The notes: generated from the sequence alone by a model not told the origin. Positions 23,939-34,834 are shown, counted from the stretch's first letter. The stretch: DNA of 64,000 bases from Anthostomella pinea (GCA_963556695.1 CAUWAG010000003.1:3720001-3784000); one strand, 5' to 3'. Numbers and translations: made by a program.

Positions 23939-24298
23939 ATGACACTTAAACCCACCACCGCCAAAATGGAGCGTCCTACCACGGCAGCCTGGGGCATACA
24001 CATCAACAAGGCCGACTTCGACAGGCTCAAGAAGGGCGTAGAGCCGAGGGACATGGACGACAAGTGGCAGATCTCTGCCGACAAGCCAGACGCGGCCGAC
24101 ATCACCGTCGTCCACATGCGCAGGAGCTGGACTGGCAAGGAGATGTTCACGCTCAAGATCAAGGGCAGCGATGGGGGAGATGGAGGAGGCAAGATCCAGG
24201 AGATCACCTGGGAAGTAGGTCCGGGAGACGACCCCATTGAGGATGAGGAATGGGCCAAGGACCTGGCGACGGGCCTCTACCTGAAGTCGGCGCATTGA
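23939..24298 (+). CDS. Small conserved-looking hypothetical protein
   Basis: This is a 119-residue, intronless, charged protein. The start MTLKPTTAK is the first ATG that gives the compact frame; MERPTTAAW 30 bp later is also possible. The frame is open farther upstream, but that part is low in coding character. It has no signal peptide or membrane span, so it is probably cytosolic. The Lys/Asp-rich body with WGIHINKADFDRL near the start and a Gly-rich loop (GGDGGGK) looks ordered and under selection. I do not recognise a family and give no function. Confidence 0.65.
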   Translation: MTLKPTTAKMERPTTAAWGIHINKADFDRLKKGVEPRDMDDKWQISADKPDAADITVVHMRRSWTGKEMFTLKIKGSDGGDGGGKIQEITWEVGPGDDPIEDEEWAKDLATGLYLKSAH

Positions 24299-24307
24299 TG
24301 TTGCTTG

Positions 24308-24353
24308 TACACACACGCATACACACACGCACACGCACACACACACAGACACG
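24308..24353. repeat. CA-type microsatellite
   Basis: An imperfect CA dinucleotide run with CG and TA interruptions lies just after the stop codon of the small protein gene, in its likely 3' UTR. Confidence 0.9.
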
Positions 24354-25853
24354 TTGCTCACAGATAGAAAGCAGTGGTTGCCTAAAGACACTCGGATCTT
24401 GTTCTTAACGATTTACGCGCCCGTTGTAATCGAAGCGCGCCATCCGACATGGAGGATATGATTTTGACCTGGCGCAAGCCTCGGTCTCGTAAATGAAACC
24501 TAACATCCTGTAGTCCTTTGGACCCAACCTTGACCACGCCTCTCACCCGCATGATCACTGGACTACTTGCTGCCGCATATGACCTGTAGTTTGTCGTAGA
24601 AGGCCTTTGGTCAATAAGAATCAAATTAGCAACAGACGGAGCGCCAACACAGAGGCCACGTACGTAACCTGGAAGCCCGTTATTGCATCAGATGATTGTT
24701 CAGCCCTTCATCCCTGTCTTGGCGCTAGCTATAGGGGGGCAAACGGACATCGGCCTATGTGGACCCGGAATCTTCAACACAGCCCCCCCGACCTCCTCGT
24801 CACAAGTAACGCTGAAAAGAGCCAAAACACCATCAGGGGAACAGAGTCAGTAGACGGATATCGGCCTATGTGGACCTGGTGGCTGCGAAACCTATCCGCG
24901 TGTCGTGGTAGGGACGTACATGTACAAAGACGAGAGCGAGACAAATTTACATCAATTACGCAACGATCCAATGACAGCGAATCAGTCGCTGCTCCTTACG
25001 GAAGAGCGAAAGGTAATTCGCCGAGAATGTGATGTCATGTTTCTACTTTCGGATGAGCTGTAGCTGAATCCGACTTGGAAGATGGTGGCTTGAAGCTGAA
25101 ACGGCACAGGAAGCGGCAAGGAAAGTCAGTAGATTGGGGGCGCTCACGTTAGTGGCCAGGCGCCAGGGACGTCGTGTGTGATGTAACAGGTAACATGATC
25201 AATCGCGAGTATTGGCCGGGAATGTCCTGCGAGAAATCCTGACATGCGAAGCTTGACTTCCAGACAGAGCATCGAGCGCGACTTCATAAGTGCTCGCCTC
25301 CTGTGTAATGACCAAGGGTTTATTATTAGTGTATGATGATATTTTCTAACTTCTGAGGATCATGATATGTACTAGTAGGGTCAGTTCCTGGGATGCGGCC
25401 AGCTCAGATGTACCCCCAGGCGCACCCAGATTAGACACAGTGTATGCAAAGCCGAATAGCTGACTATTGACGGCCTGGCGATCGACCTAATACTACCACA
25501 GCCGCACTGCAAATCTGCACGATGATCATATGTTGTCCAGAAAGGCTTTTGAGACTCGCGCTCCAAGGATTCAGTCTACGTAGGCGGTGGAATCATCGCC
25601 TACCTAGACGACCCGAAAGCTGCTGATGTCGATCAGACTGCGAGATATAGTCTTCAAACAATGTCGATGAGGCTTCGTCATGGCCGTCGGTAGCCGCCTT
25701 GCACAGTCCCATATGGTCTCAGCTAGATGGATAAAGAAGACGTCGACCCCCCCTCTGAGGACCAGTTAGAACCAGACATCCAGATCACGTCGAACTCTCC
25801 AAGTCTTTTCTCTACCACTACAGATACATATACATATACGGACTCTTTTCACA
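24354..25853. other. Intergenic region with a 26-bp direct repeat
   Basis: No protein family is recognised in this 1.5 kb. A 26-bp motif centred on TCGGCCTATGTGGACC occurs twice, at 24743-24768 and 24854-24879, with two differences. The last ~100 bp, rich in TACATATACATA, form the probable promoter of the ADP-ribosyltransferase gene. Confidence 0.5.
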
Positions 25854-26591
25854 ATGCTGAGCTCCTACTTCGTCCTCATCGCCGGCCTGTTGTCCGCCAT
25901 AGGCAATTGTGCGCAGCCCACGATCGTCTACCGCGGCGACACCAAGACGCCCAAGCACCTCAAAGACGCGGATGGCTTTAAAGCCAAAGGCGGCGATCAA
26001 AGCCTCTACAGCCACGTCAGCAAGGGCGGGCAGGATAACGACGGCTACGTGTCGACCTCGGCGAACCGGGCCCAGGCCGTCAGTTTCGCCGAGAAGAAGG
26101 GCGGTGGCGACGGCTACGTGTACGAGATCTCGGCGAACAAGCAATTCATCGACTGCGCCGGCACACTGAAGCAGTACTACGACCAATGGAAGGTGGAGGA
26201 AGAGTTCTCGGCAATCGGCGGGATCGAATGGAAACAGATCAAGAGCTGGACCGTGATAGAGAACTTCCAAGAGGGTGACACCACGCAAAACCCAGACTAC
26301 GACGTCTCGACCGAGAACGAAGAGGCCGGCGGCGCCCAGCCCCAACTCGCCGGGTTCCCGACCAAGGGCAAGATTGGCAAGGCCTGGAACAAGGACCCCT
26401 GGAAGGAGTTTGCCGACTGCAAGCCCAATGACAAGAAGCTCAGGCGCGGCGACTGCAACGACGACAATGACAGCGCGGATGGTTGTGATGATGTCTGCAA
26501 ACCGAAGAAGTCCAACAAGGACTTCATCAAGGAATACCTCGACAGCATCAAGAAGCGCGGCCTGCGGTTCGCTCGGGCCTACTTTTCCTAA
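25854..26591 (+). CDS. Secreted ADP-ribosyltransferase, LT/pertussis toxin A-like
   Basis: This 245-residue protein starts with a signal peptide (hydrophobic residues 5-16, likely cut after NCA at about 20). The R-S-E set of the cholera/pertussis-type ADP-ribosyltransferases follows. YRGD carries the NAD-binding Arg at about residue 27, GYVSTS supplies the STS motif at 67-69, and EEEFSAIGGI carries the catalytic E-x-E at 115-117. Such enzymes move ADP-ribose from NAD to a host protein. The tail is Lys/Asp-rich with several Cys (CNDDND, GCDDVC) that may form disulfides. It is related in fold to the A subunit of bacterial enterotoxins, and similar genes are common in insect- and plant-associated fungi. 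No B subunit gene is nearby. It is intact and intronless; its target is unknown. Confidence 0.87.
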   Translation: MLSSYFVLIAGLLSAIGNCAQPTIVYRGDTKTPKHLKDADGFKAKGGDQSLYSHVSKGGQDNDGYVSTSANRAQAVSFAEKKGGGDGYVYEISANKQFIDCAGTLKQYYDQWKVEEEFSAIGGIEWKQIKSWTVIENFQEGDTTQNPDYDVSTENEEAGGAQPQLAGFPTKGKIGKAWNKDPWKEFADCKPNDKKLRRGDCNDDNDSADGCDDVCKPKKSNKDFIKEYLDSIKKRGLRFARAYFS

Positions 26592-27216
26592 GTTGTCGCA
26601 ACATCGACTCATGTCTCGAGGCACCTTTTCCTTTCTTGCAAGGTGTGCTGCCTCGAAGAGGACGACGTCAAGCTACTGGTACTTGTAGTAAGCCTCCAAA
26701 CCATGGAACGAGACCGCAAATGATGGAGAAAACGAAGCCCGGCTTCTGTTGGATTTCAACTTTGGAGTTTTGGAGTTTTGGAGTTTTGAACGCAGGCGAT
26801 TCGGCGAAGGCGTGTTGATGTTGTCGATAGCGTGAAGGGGATAGGAGAGCCAATAGGCTCTGAGAGCCTTAAAGCGCTCACTCATTTACATAGTAAAGAA
26901 GGAACCGAGTATACCAAAGCATGACCGATAAAACAATGCCACTCTTTTTTCCCTGTGAGGAACTATTACTACCCTGGGTAACTGCCTAGGGCAACATAGA
27001 AGGGTTTAGCTAACCTTCAGTGCCACAACCTTCACGCACACACGTACACGTACACATATAGGGACTCGACCGATAAGACGTAACCAGGGTTACGAATAAG
27101 GAGCTACCAAGGTCTAATTCTGTGCCAAGACAGGGGTCACTCCAACAACAAGCAAAGTGCAAAAGTGTCACAATCTAGCCCCCCAACCCAGTAGAATACA
27201 CGACCTTCACTACACC
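26592..27216. other. Intergenic region with a short tandem repeat
   Basis: This gap lies between converging genes. A TTTTGGAG octamer is repeated three times at about 26759-26788. An ACGCACACACGTACACGTACAC-like run occurs near 27035. Nothing else is supported. Confidence 0.5.
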
Positions 27217-28320
27217 TCAAGCAGCCTGCTCACTCTTCTCCCGCCCTTGCAACGCATCGCGAACCTTGGGCAAGATATAACGTCCATAATCGACAACATC
27301 GTTGAACGTGTCATATCCCCGAATGGAGATCAGTTCACAGCCCAGATCAACATAGTCCAGGATCGAGTCAGCAATAGTCTGCGGCGACCCAACCAGTGCA
27401 GTCGAGGCCCCACGCGCATTGGTCGCCGTGACAGTCGGGTACCACAGCGCGCGGTCCTGAACTTCGCCGCGCCTCGCGATTTCGAGGAGCCGCTGAGATC
27501 CGACATTCTGCGGAGCCGGGGCATTAGCAGGAACCTTGCCCGTTCCGTTTGCTCGGTTACCGTTCAGAGCGTCCAGAATGCGGTGCGCCTTCGCCCAGGC
27601 GAGCTCCTCGGTCTCCGCGACGATGGGCCGGAACGTGACCCAGATGCGTGGTCGGTCGGTCGCAGCCCGTCCGGCGCGCTCGGCCTCGGCGTAGATGCGA
27701 TCGATCTGTTGCTTGGTTTCCTTCAGCGGCTCGCCCCAGAGCCCGAAGATGTCGGCTAGCGAGCCGCCGATGCGATACGCCTCGTCGGATGACCCGCCGA
27801 CCGACACAGTCACGGTGCCGTTAACGGGCCGGACTTTGTTGCTGAACTGCTTGAACTGGTAGTACTTTCCGTCCCAGTCGAAGGGGTCGGCGGACTCCCA
27901 GGCGCGTCGGAGGATCTTGATGTACTCCTCCAGACGCCCGTAGCGCTCGTCTTTGCCCAGGAAGTCACCCTCCGCTGCCTGATCTGCGTCGCTCCCGCCG
28001 GCAATGAAATGCACGACGGCACGACCCGAGCTGAGCTGGTCGAGCGTCGCCAACTGCTTTGCTGCGACGGTCGGATACATGGTGTTTGGGCGGAGGGCGA
28101 TGATCACCTTGATGTTCTTCGTCACGGCGGCGATGGTGGCGCCGATAGTGAAGGGGTCGAAGGAAGATGATCCGTAAGGGATCAGCGTGTAGTTGAAGCC
28201 ATACTCGTCGAGCGTGCGAGCATATCGGATGAGGAAGGCTGGATCAACGCCGGCATTGGGGATAGGCGCAATCTCAGTGGATTGATTTGGGTGGGTGACA
28301 CTGATGAATTCGGTCGGCAT
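27217..28320 (-). CDS. Flavin-dependent monooxygenase, alkanesulfonate monooxygenase (SsuD) type
   Basis: This 367-residue intronless protein belongs to the bacterial luciferase family. These enzymes use reduced FMN from a partner reductase and oxygen; SsuD members cleave alkanesulfonates to release sulfite. The N-terminal barrel strand, the LRPNTMYPTVAAKQLATLDQ segment after beta-4, the GRAVVHFIAGGSDADQAAEG flavin loop and YGRLEEYIKILRRAW all match the SsuD pattern. Length is typical. The ATG at 28320 gives MPTEFISVTHPNQ, which fits the family start. A sulfur-scavenging role is inferred from family; the true substrate is open. No transporter or reductase gene is next to it. Confidence 0.88.
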   Translation of the reverse strand: MPTEFISVTHPNQSTEIAPIPNAGVDPAFLIRYARTLDEYGFNYTLIPYGSSSFDPFTIGATIAAVTKNIKVIIALRPNTMYPTVAAKQLATLDQLSSGRAVVHFIAGGSDADQAAEGDFLGKDERYGRLEEYIKILRRAWESADPFDWDGKYYQFKQFSNKVRPVNGTVTVSVGGSSDEAYRIGGSLADIFGLWGEPLKETKQQIDRIYAEAERAGRAATDRPRIWVTFRPIVAETEELAWAKAHRILDALNGNRANGTGKVPANAPAPQNVGSQRLLEIARRGEVQDRALWYPTVTATNARGASTALVGSPQTIADSILDYVDLGCELISIRGYDTFNDVVDYGRYILPKVRDALQGREKSEQAA

Positions 28321-30151
28321 TTTGAATATTTATCCCTAGCTGGTATTGCTTGGTGTCTTCTCGTTATATTGATGTTGTATCGAAGAGGAGGATTGTCTTG
28401 CCGTATCAACGACCCCCTGTTTTGTATACTCCGCATGGCGACAGCATCTTGAGAATCACGCAATCACAGCCGGTTTCGGTTGGAGGGCCAATTTCAATAT
28501 TGGTGCACCACTTCTGCATTTGTAAGCAATAGAACCCTCAGTCCATGTTCACGAGGTCCCGCCGCTTGCTTGTGTCAGGACTCCTTGAGAAGGCGTGATT
28601 GATAACGCTACCCCACCCGAGAGCACCAGCTTCAGCAGTTGGCTTCTTCATATCACAAACATGCGATTCGTTCATTTTAACAGCGTGGGTTTTAGAGTGG
28701 CAAGTCTCTGTGACCTGGTTTGCTTGAGTTGAGTTCTATGCTTTGAACATACTCAAGCTTTTTTATTGCCCCCTTACCGGAAAAGGGGGGAGGGGCTAGC
28801 GAGCAACACCTTATGGCGATTATGTAACCATTCGTACAGGCTAGCAGCTACACTCCATTCCGAAGCGCTGTATAGTTCAATATCGGCCTCACTTGATCTT
28901 TGGTAGAATATGGTTCCAACATGCTGGACGAAATGAAGGTGTCATCAACCTGTACAGTAAGAGCTTGCGCTGGAACCATGGTGTAACAACGTGGCTCCAA
29001 AGGTCGTCTACTGATCGGCAAAAAGAGTATGGTCGACGGTTATGCATCATGACGGCTCATATAGTTCAATCCCCTCGACATCATATCCGATTTGTTCACC
29101 AATCCATAAAGAGTCGCCTCTCAATTTCGTGTAACCCTTGTCCAGCAACTTGGTTTGAAATCCCTCCCCCCCCCCCCCCCCCCCCCCCCCCCAATTTAAA
29201 TGTATAGCACCACCCAGTACGCAAAGTCTGAACCACGGGCGTGAAAATATGTTTCGGTAACGATATGTTTGCGGAAACCCTTTACATTAACGACCTGGTT
29301 CATATCATAGGTTGCTTCGTCATCAGTTCATTTGCGCTGCTAATGTGGGCCCGTGTTATCCCATGTCTCCGCGAGTGTCACATGGGAGCTGGTACAGAGA
29401 TCTGTTAGTGTCACAATTCAAGGTCCAATATGGGGTAGCATTGGGATGAATTGCTTGCGTGATCGTCTATCGGATCTGGGGACCAAATCTAGTACTAAAT
29501 ACACACCGAAGCATAAAGATTCGCCCATCCATTGATCTGGCAATCAATGGAGCCTTGTCTGTCACCCTGAAAGCCACCACTTCTGGTGCCTTCACCCCTT
29601 TCATCCTTTGACCACCTATTCTGGTCAGATACAGCTGCCTGAACAGCTGCCACCACACCTGTACGGCACCCTGTATCCCACAGTTAGATTATAATCATAT
29701 CAACCCGGTGCTATATTAGGCCACTGGTGTGTGCCTCGGCCTTGAAACCGGCGGGAGAGGTCTCTACAGGGTTGTTTTGTGATTACTCATCCAGAAAACG
29801 ACGTGTCCATATATTTGGGAGAAGTGGGTTTGATTATTGAACATACAGTCCTGCCTTGGACACGCGATTTCCGACGACTGCCACTCTTCGTTTGAGCCGA
29901 GGGCCCACTGGCATATTGTATACCGCGTTGCACTCTGTGTTCGAGTGCTTTAGGTGCCATAGTGAAGCATGATTGAATATATGCTTACGTGAACACCGAA
30001 ATCAGTTCCTTCTGGGCGACTCTCAAATTCCATGAGGACTATTTAAAGCCAGGTTCACCCTGGTTGTCCATCTCACATCAAACAATAACTTACATTCCAT
30101 ACAACTCCCCTTTGAAGCTGCTTTCGCACAGGCAAGCCGACTCAAACAACC
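28321..30151. other. Intergenic region with a long poly-C tract
   Basis: This 1.8-kb gap between divergent genes holds no recognised protein. A run of 27 C lies at 29166-29192. Frames at 28893-29658 are overlapping and family-free. The last ~100 bp hold the tautomerase promoter and 5' UTR. Confidence 0.5.
29166..29192. repeat. 27-base poly-C tract
   Basis: An uninterrupted C homopolymer follows CCCT and ends at AATTT. On the opposite strand it is poly-G and could form quadruplex structures. Its length is probably uncertain in the assembly. Confidence 0.9.
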
Positions 30152-30688
30152 ATGCCTTTCTGGCAAATCTTCCATACCCCTACTGCCTTTGCCGATCTTT
30201 CGGCCAAGGCAGCGCTAGTGCGCGACATCACAGCCTTCTACGTCTCGGGAGGTCTCCCGGACTTCTACGTCGTTGTCGTCTTCCGGCCTATGACGGGCGA
30301 AGACATGTGGGTTGGCGGGAAGCCCGCGGCGGCCCACGACAGGGACTCCTCCACGCTCCGGCGTCCCTTTGTGCGCCTTGTTATCAGCCACCTTGCGGTC
30401 CAGCATGGACCGAACGACGCGGCTTTGGGCGCCATGACCGATCGCATCAACAAGGTACGCAGAGGAGCTGAAGAGTGGAGTGGCAAGCCGAGGATAGTTC
30501 AGGGCTTCGCAGTGGCTGACTTTCACATACAGTGGCTCGTGTCTCATCTAGAATGGTATGACTGGGAATACACTATTGATGAGCCGCCTCGTGGTGGGTG
30601 GCGGATCAATGGGCTGGCCCCTCCACCTCATGGTACTGACGCTGAGAAGAAATGGGCGGCCGAGGCAAAGCCAAGTCCGTGGGAATAA
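30152..30688 (+). CDS. Tautomerase-family protein (oxalocrotonate tautomerase-like)
   Basis: The start MPFWQIFHTP puts Pro at position 2, which in tautomerases becomes the catalytic N-terminal amine. The protein matches the fungal oxalocrotonate tautomerase-like family, with YDWEYTIDEPPRGGWRINGL near its end. The frame is open throughout. However, I predict a 78-nt in-frame intron at 30455-30532 (GTACGC to ACAG, branch site GGCTGAC). Removing it joins DRINK to WLVSHLEW and gives a 152-residue protein that aligns to the family pattern without a gap; the unspliced form has 178 residues. Both may occur. The gene is single, with no obvious pathway partner nearby. Confidence 0.82.
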   Translation: MPFWQIFHTPTAFADLSAKAALVRDITAFYVSGGLPDFYVVVVFRPMTGEDMWVGGKPAAAHDRDSSTLRRPFVRLVISHLAVQHGPNDAALGAMTDRINKVRRGAEEWSGKPRIVQGFAVADFHIQWLVSHLEWYDWEYTIDEPPRGGWRINGLAPPPHGTDAEKKWAAEAKPSPWE

Positions 30689-30947
30689 AGACGCGCTGAA
30701 CAAACCTGGCAGGGGTATGTCATTTGCTCTTCTTTCCCTTGACTATCAAGCTTTTTGATTCCTGCAGGGGTAGATGGAAACTCGCTTTGTTTGCCTGCAC
30801 AGATCCAGTCTAGTTATTTCGACCCAAGTATCCTGTCTATATGCTACTGTCATGATATCTGGCAAGCTAGCGTCTTCATTGCAGTAATCAAACCGTTTAT
30901 GATCTGTGTATAGCCCCATGCTGCCAGATCAACTTTAGTAGTATAAT

Positions 30948-31304
30948 TCAATATCCTCGCTGCTCTCTGTTGCGCCAGGCCAGGCCCCTTATCTCCAACG
31001 TCATCAATCCAATAAAAGTGCCAAGATGCAGCCCGGCACATATGACAAACCACCATCCTGGGCCTATTGTTCTGAGCAGTGGATCTAGAGCAGCTAACCC
31101 TGCCGCAGCTAGCTCGCAGCGGACCAGATTGTTGGCGGCCTGCACCGAAGCACCGTAACCTGGCCAGTAGTCAAGAAGCAAGGTGTTGAGAGACTAATCC
31201 CACTATTCAGCTTCGCGTTCGATTCACTGATAGGTCAGACTTACGGTGTACAGAAGCTCGTTAAAGAAGCCGATGAGAAACTGGAGTATCAGGGGTATCG
31301 CCAT
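30948..31304 (-). pseudogene. C-terminal fragment of a DHA1-type MFS transporter
   Basis: Two segments separated by a GT-AG intron (31194-31244) still join in frame: LILQFLIGFFNELLYT to SLNTLLLDYWPGYGASVQAA. The product, ending EQRGY at 30948, matches only the last membrane spans of 12-span drug/H+ antiporters, including the conserved AANNLVRC and GPGWWF region. A stop codon and unrelated DNA lie right before it, so the front ~350 residues are gone. It is a truncated remnant that kept its splice sites. Confidence 0.82.
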
Positions 31305-31576
31305 CGCCTATCTTCGTGAATTAACGGCGGGGGCATATAAATGGGACAGCCCCATATATGGGACAGTTTTTACACCAAAAGACTACAGTTGCACTTACAA
31401 ATAACTCTATCGGAATAAAAGCTCTAGATGATGTGAGTAATGCATTCGAATCGCCTTTTCTTGGTGTTTCTTTTGATTTTGGGTTTATTAGGGGTATACC
31501 AGCCACCCATCCCGGCTGATGAGTGACTAAACAATAACGCCAGCCTGACTTTTCGTTATAACGAAATCCTCCTCTG

Positions 31577-32064
31577 TGTGACGAGCCGTCTAACCTATAA
31601 GGCTAAAGGGTTCTATAGGGTTTATGTTCTGAGGTAAGTCAACACAAAAGACGATAAAGGCTTCTGTCAACTAGAAGACACTCAGATACTGGGGCTTGGT
31701 CTGAACTGGGTTCACTGAATAGTCGAGTCGTCAGGAGATTTCTCCCACCTTAGGGTTGGCTAAGATGCTTAGATTGATCACTGAGGTAGAGACTGTCTAT
31801 CTGTCTAGCTAGGAAATGTCCATCCTTATATATCCAATCTCTCCCTCACTGATGGGGTGGATATGTTGGATAACCTTGCTATCCAAGCTATCCTGGATAT
31901 GTTGGATAACCTCGCTATCCAAGCTATCCATCACGTGATGTCTTGATCACGTGACCTAGACGTTTCCTTAGCCCGTGCGTTCTCCCGGGTTCTTCCAGTT
32001 ACTGTCCATCTTGTTGGGCCTGCCAGCGGGCCTCATTCCCTGTACGCCTCATTGGTTCGTAACA
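31577..32064. repeat. Solo LTR with 5-bp target duplication
   Basis: The 488-bp sequence starts TGTGACGAGCC and ends GGTTCGTAACA, with the TG...CA ends of retrotransposon LTRs. CTCTG flanks it on both sides (31572-31576 and 32065-32069), a perfect 5-bp duplication. No internal retroelement genes are near, so it is a solo LTR left by recombination. It contains an internal tandem duplication of about 36 bp (about 31858-31930) with GGATATGTTGGATAACCT. A 126-bp piece of another copy is at 22326. Confidence 0.9.
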
Positions 32065-33071
32065 CTCTGGGCTTCATGACTCGCCAAGGGGCAGCATTCA
32101 TTAAGTACGCAGACTGCGGCTGCGTTGCAAGCAACGGTCAAGCCTGTTGGCGACATAAATGTCGTGTCGTAATAGATGAAGGATTATGGATAAACTATAT
32201 AGAAAGAGAGGCAATAAATATCTGGTATTGTATGACGTATGTGTACAAGCATATCCAAGCATGTTGTCGAAGCGGAACGCTAAAAAGTGAAATGTCCAGG
32301 GGTTCGTTCGAATCCATTCGTTCTACTTCCGCGTAGTCTGTATCTATAGCCGATGCACATATGGACGTGTAAACAATGTCGGTACCCTTGAGACGGTTGC
32401 ATTTTAGAGAGAAAGCACATGCAACAACTATAATCAATAAGGCCACGTAGTCATCATGAGTCAGTAAAGCATCTCAAGAGAAAACAACCGCGTAAACGTG
32501 AGTGGAACGGAACTTGACCATAACCCGGGCGCAACTCAACTTGCACTCGTCCACATGGTGACGGTATTACGAGTTTGTAAGTTATCACCCCAAGGGTCTC
32601 CGTAATAGGGCGGCCCCTAGACGTCTTCGCCAGTCTGCATACCGACGGAAAAGGAGACAAGCTCCAAGCTCTGTGTGTTCACTCACGCGAACATACGGGC
32701 GACGCCGGCATCAGCATCATCATCACTCCAAAAATAGCCGCAGTTGGGCGCGACGATCTCGAAGATTCAGATGCACGATGAGTGGATTGGGCTAGGGGCG
32801 AGCCACTTTCCGTATCTGAACCGTCTCCATTCGAGATCAAAGATGTTGAAGACAAGGGACTAGGGGTCCTTACGGAGTACTCGAGCCAATCCCCTGATGA
32901 TCCGACAGCGCTAAGTTAGCATAGAAAGAACAGCAGAAGAGAGCGACGCTGTCTGGAAGTCTTGATGTCATATTCTAGCTCCAAATTGTCCATGGAGACT
33001 GTGATTGCTATACACGGAGAACTAAAGCGATTGCAGTCTTGTCCCCAACATACAGTGACCAGGCTGCGGTT
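32065..33071. other. Intergenic region
   Basis: This 1-kb stretch downstream of the P450 gene shows no recognised protein or repeat. Confidence 0.5.
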
Positions 33072-34834
33072 TCAGCGCCTTTCTTTCAGCGACACATAAT
33101 AGCTCTGCTTGTCCCATAACATATACGGCTTCTGGTCTGTCCATCTTCGAAATGAGGACCCTTCTTCTTTACCCGTGATACCCCCTATCCACTTTCGAGA
33201 GACCTCAACATCAAAGTTCCATACCATGCGAGCTAAGACGACACGGAACTCGAGGATTGCTAGGTTTTGCCCTATACAATCCCTCCCACCCACCGTAACT
33301 GGTCTGACCACGTCTCTTCTGTCTTTGCCAAACTCTCGAGCCTCCTCGTTGGTTGGATACTGCAGGGCCTCTTCAGGCGACAGCCAGCGCTCCGGCAGAA
33401 ACTCATCTGGGCGGACGAAGTTTGCAGCGCAGCGATTCGTCGCAAATTGTGTCACGCCAACCGCAGTCTAAAATTCGGATCGTCAGTGAAATGTAATCAG
33501 TTCTTCTTCATGTCCTGGTTAACACTCACTCCGGGAGGGACAGCATATCCCGCAATCTGCGTATTCTCTCGATCTACCACTCTTGCCGGGCCGTTGGCGA
33601 GGGGTGGGCAAAGTCTATGTGCTTCGCGGATGACACCATTCAGATAGGGCATATTTGCAAGGTTGTTGAAGTTGAGGTCTGCCTCCGTAGGGGCGGTAGT
33701 GCGCACCTCAGACACGAGCCGGGCCATTGCCAGGGGGCTTTCACAGAGAAGGTGCGTTGCGCTGAGCAGAGACGTCGCCATCGTCTCACTCCCTGCCAGA
33801 AGAAGTAGAATACTGTTGGATTGGATCTCGTAGAGACTGAGGCTCTCTTGAGAGTTCGATTCGGTAGAAGGATCCTTGTCATTTCGTTCAGTCGGCAGAA
33901 TGGAAGATGAGCCCAAAGCAGCCTGAACAAAGTCGACCTGTTCCCCGGGGAGCGTGCGTTGAAGGCGACGATCCAGCTTCTCGCGCACAAGGTCAAAGAA
34001 CGAATCACGGAGTTGTAGCAAATATGCAGGTGCTATACGCAAAGCGAGCAGTGGTAGCGGTGGGAAGAGACGCAAGATCATGAAAAGGGCCGAGAGTCTT
34101 AAATGCGACAGGATTATCAGAACCCATGGATGGTACTCTTGACTGCCGAGACACCCAAAGTCTTCGCTCATGACGACATAGCCTGCGATGTCAAAGGTCA
34201 GGTAGTTATACCACTCGCGCAGGACAGCTGGGCGATTATGGGCACAGTAACGCGTACGTAGCTGCTGAATTAGTTTGTCGGTATAGTCCTGCACAATTTC
34301 CTCTTGCATCCGCGCCGACTTCATGGAAAAGAAGCTGTTTCGCAACAGTCTTCGTAGACGTGTGTGATTCTTGTCGTCGGCATCGAAGAGTGACTCAAAC
34401 GTTTGGGCATTACGGTATGCGCCGTGCTTAGGGAAGCCTTTGTTTCCAACGCCCCCGCAGTAGATGTCTGTCCAGGCGGCGCCCGCCGTGAAGGAGAGCT
34501 CGTCCGGAGCGATGCCCACGACAGGGCCATGCTGATCATGTAGGGATTTGATGTGCTCGTGGAGACGTCCTTGCCATAGATACCACGCATATTGGAGTCG
34601 AGTTGTTGCAGCTAGGCGGGGACCGGGAAACCTCGAGAGCTGGTGGAAAAAGCAGTGGTAGATGGCTCGAGAGAGTAAAAAGGACTGTATGAACGGCTGT
34701 TATCAGTCCGCGCTCTACAACGCGCACCAAAGGGTTGGTGCTCGCCTCTGTCGACATGTTTGACGGAACCGACCAAAAGAAAAGGGGGAAGGGTGGGGAC
34801 TCACAATGGCAATGATGAGGATTGAAACCACCAT
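33072..34834 (-). CDS. Cytochrome P450 monooxygenase
   Basis: Three exons (34834-34805, 34684-33530, 33467-33072) encode 526 residues. Introns at 34685-34804 and 33468-33529 are GT-AG and keep frame. The start MVVSILIIAI leads into a membrane anchor; an ATG at 34876 would add 14 residues. Then come the Pro-rich hinge (SRFPGPRLAA), the I-helix LLAGSETMATS, the K-helix ExxR motif in REAHRLCPP, the FLPERWL segment and the heme loop VTVGGRDCIGQNLA with the Cys ligand. The usual Phe at the head of the heme loop is Val. It would be an ER-bound oxidase of secondary metabolism. Its neighbour across the LINE is a GMC oxidoreductase next to a diterpene cyclase, so a terpenoid substrate is plausible but inferred. 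Confidence 0.9.

Noticed and set aside
25818..26624. 268-codon minus-strand frame
   Set aside because: It is the shadow of the ADP-ribosyltransferase gene in GC-rich DNA.
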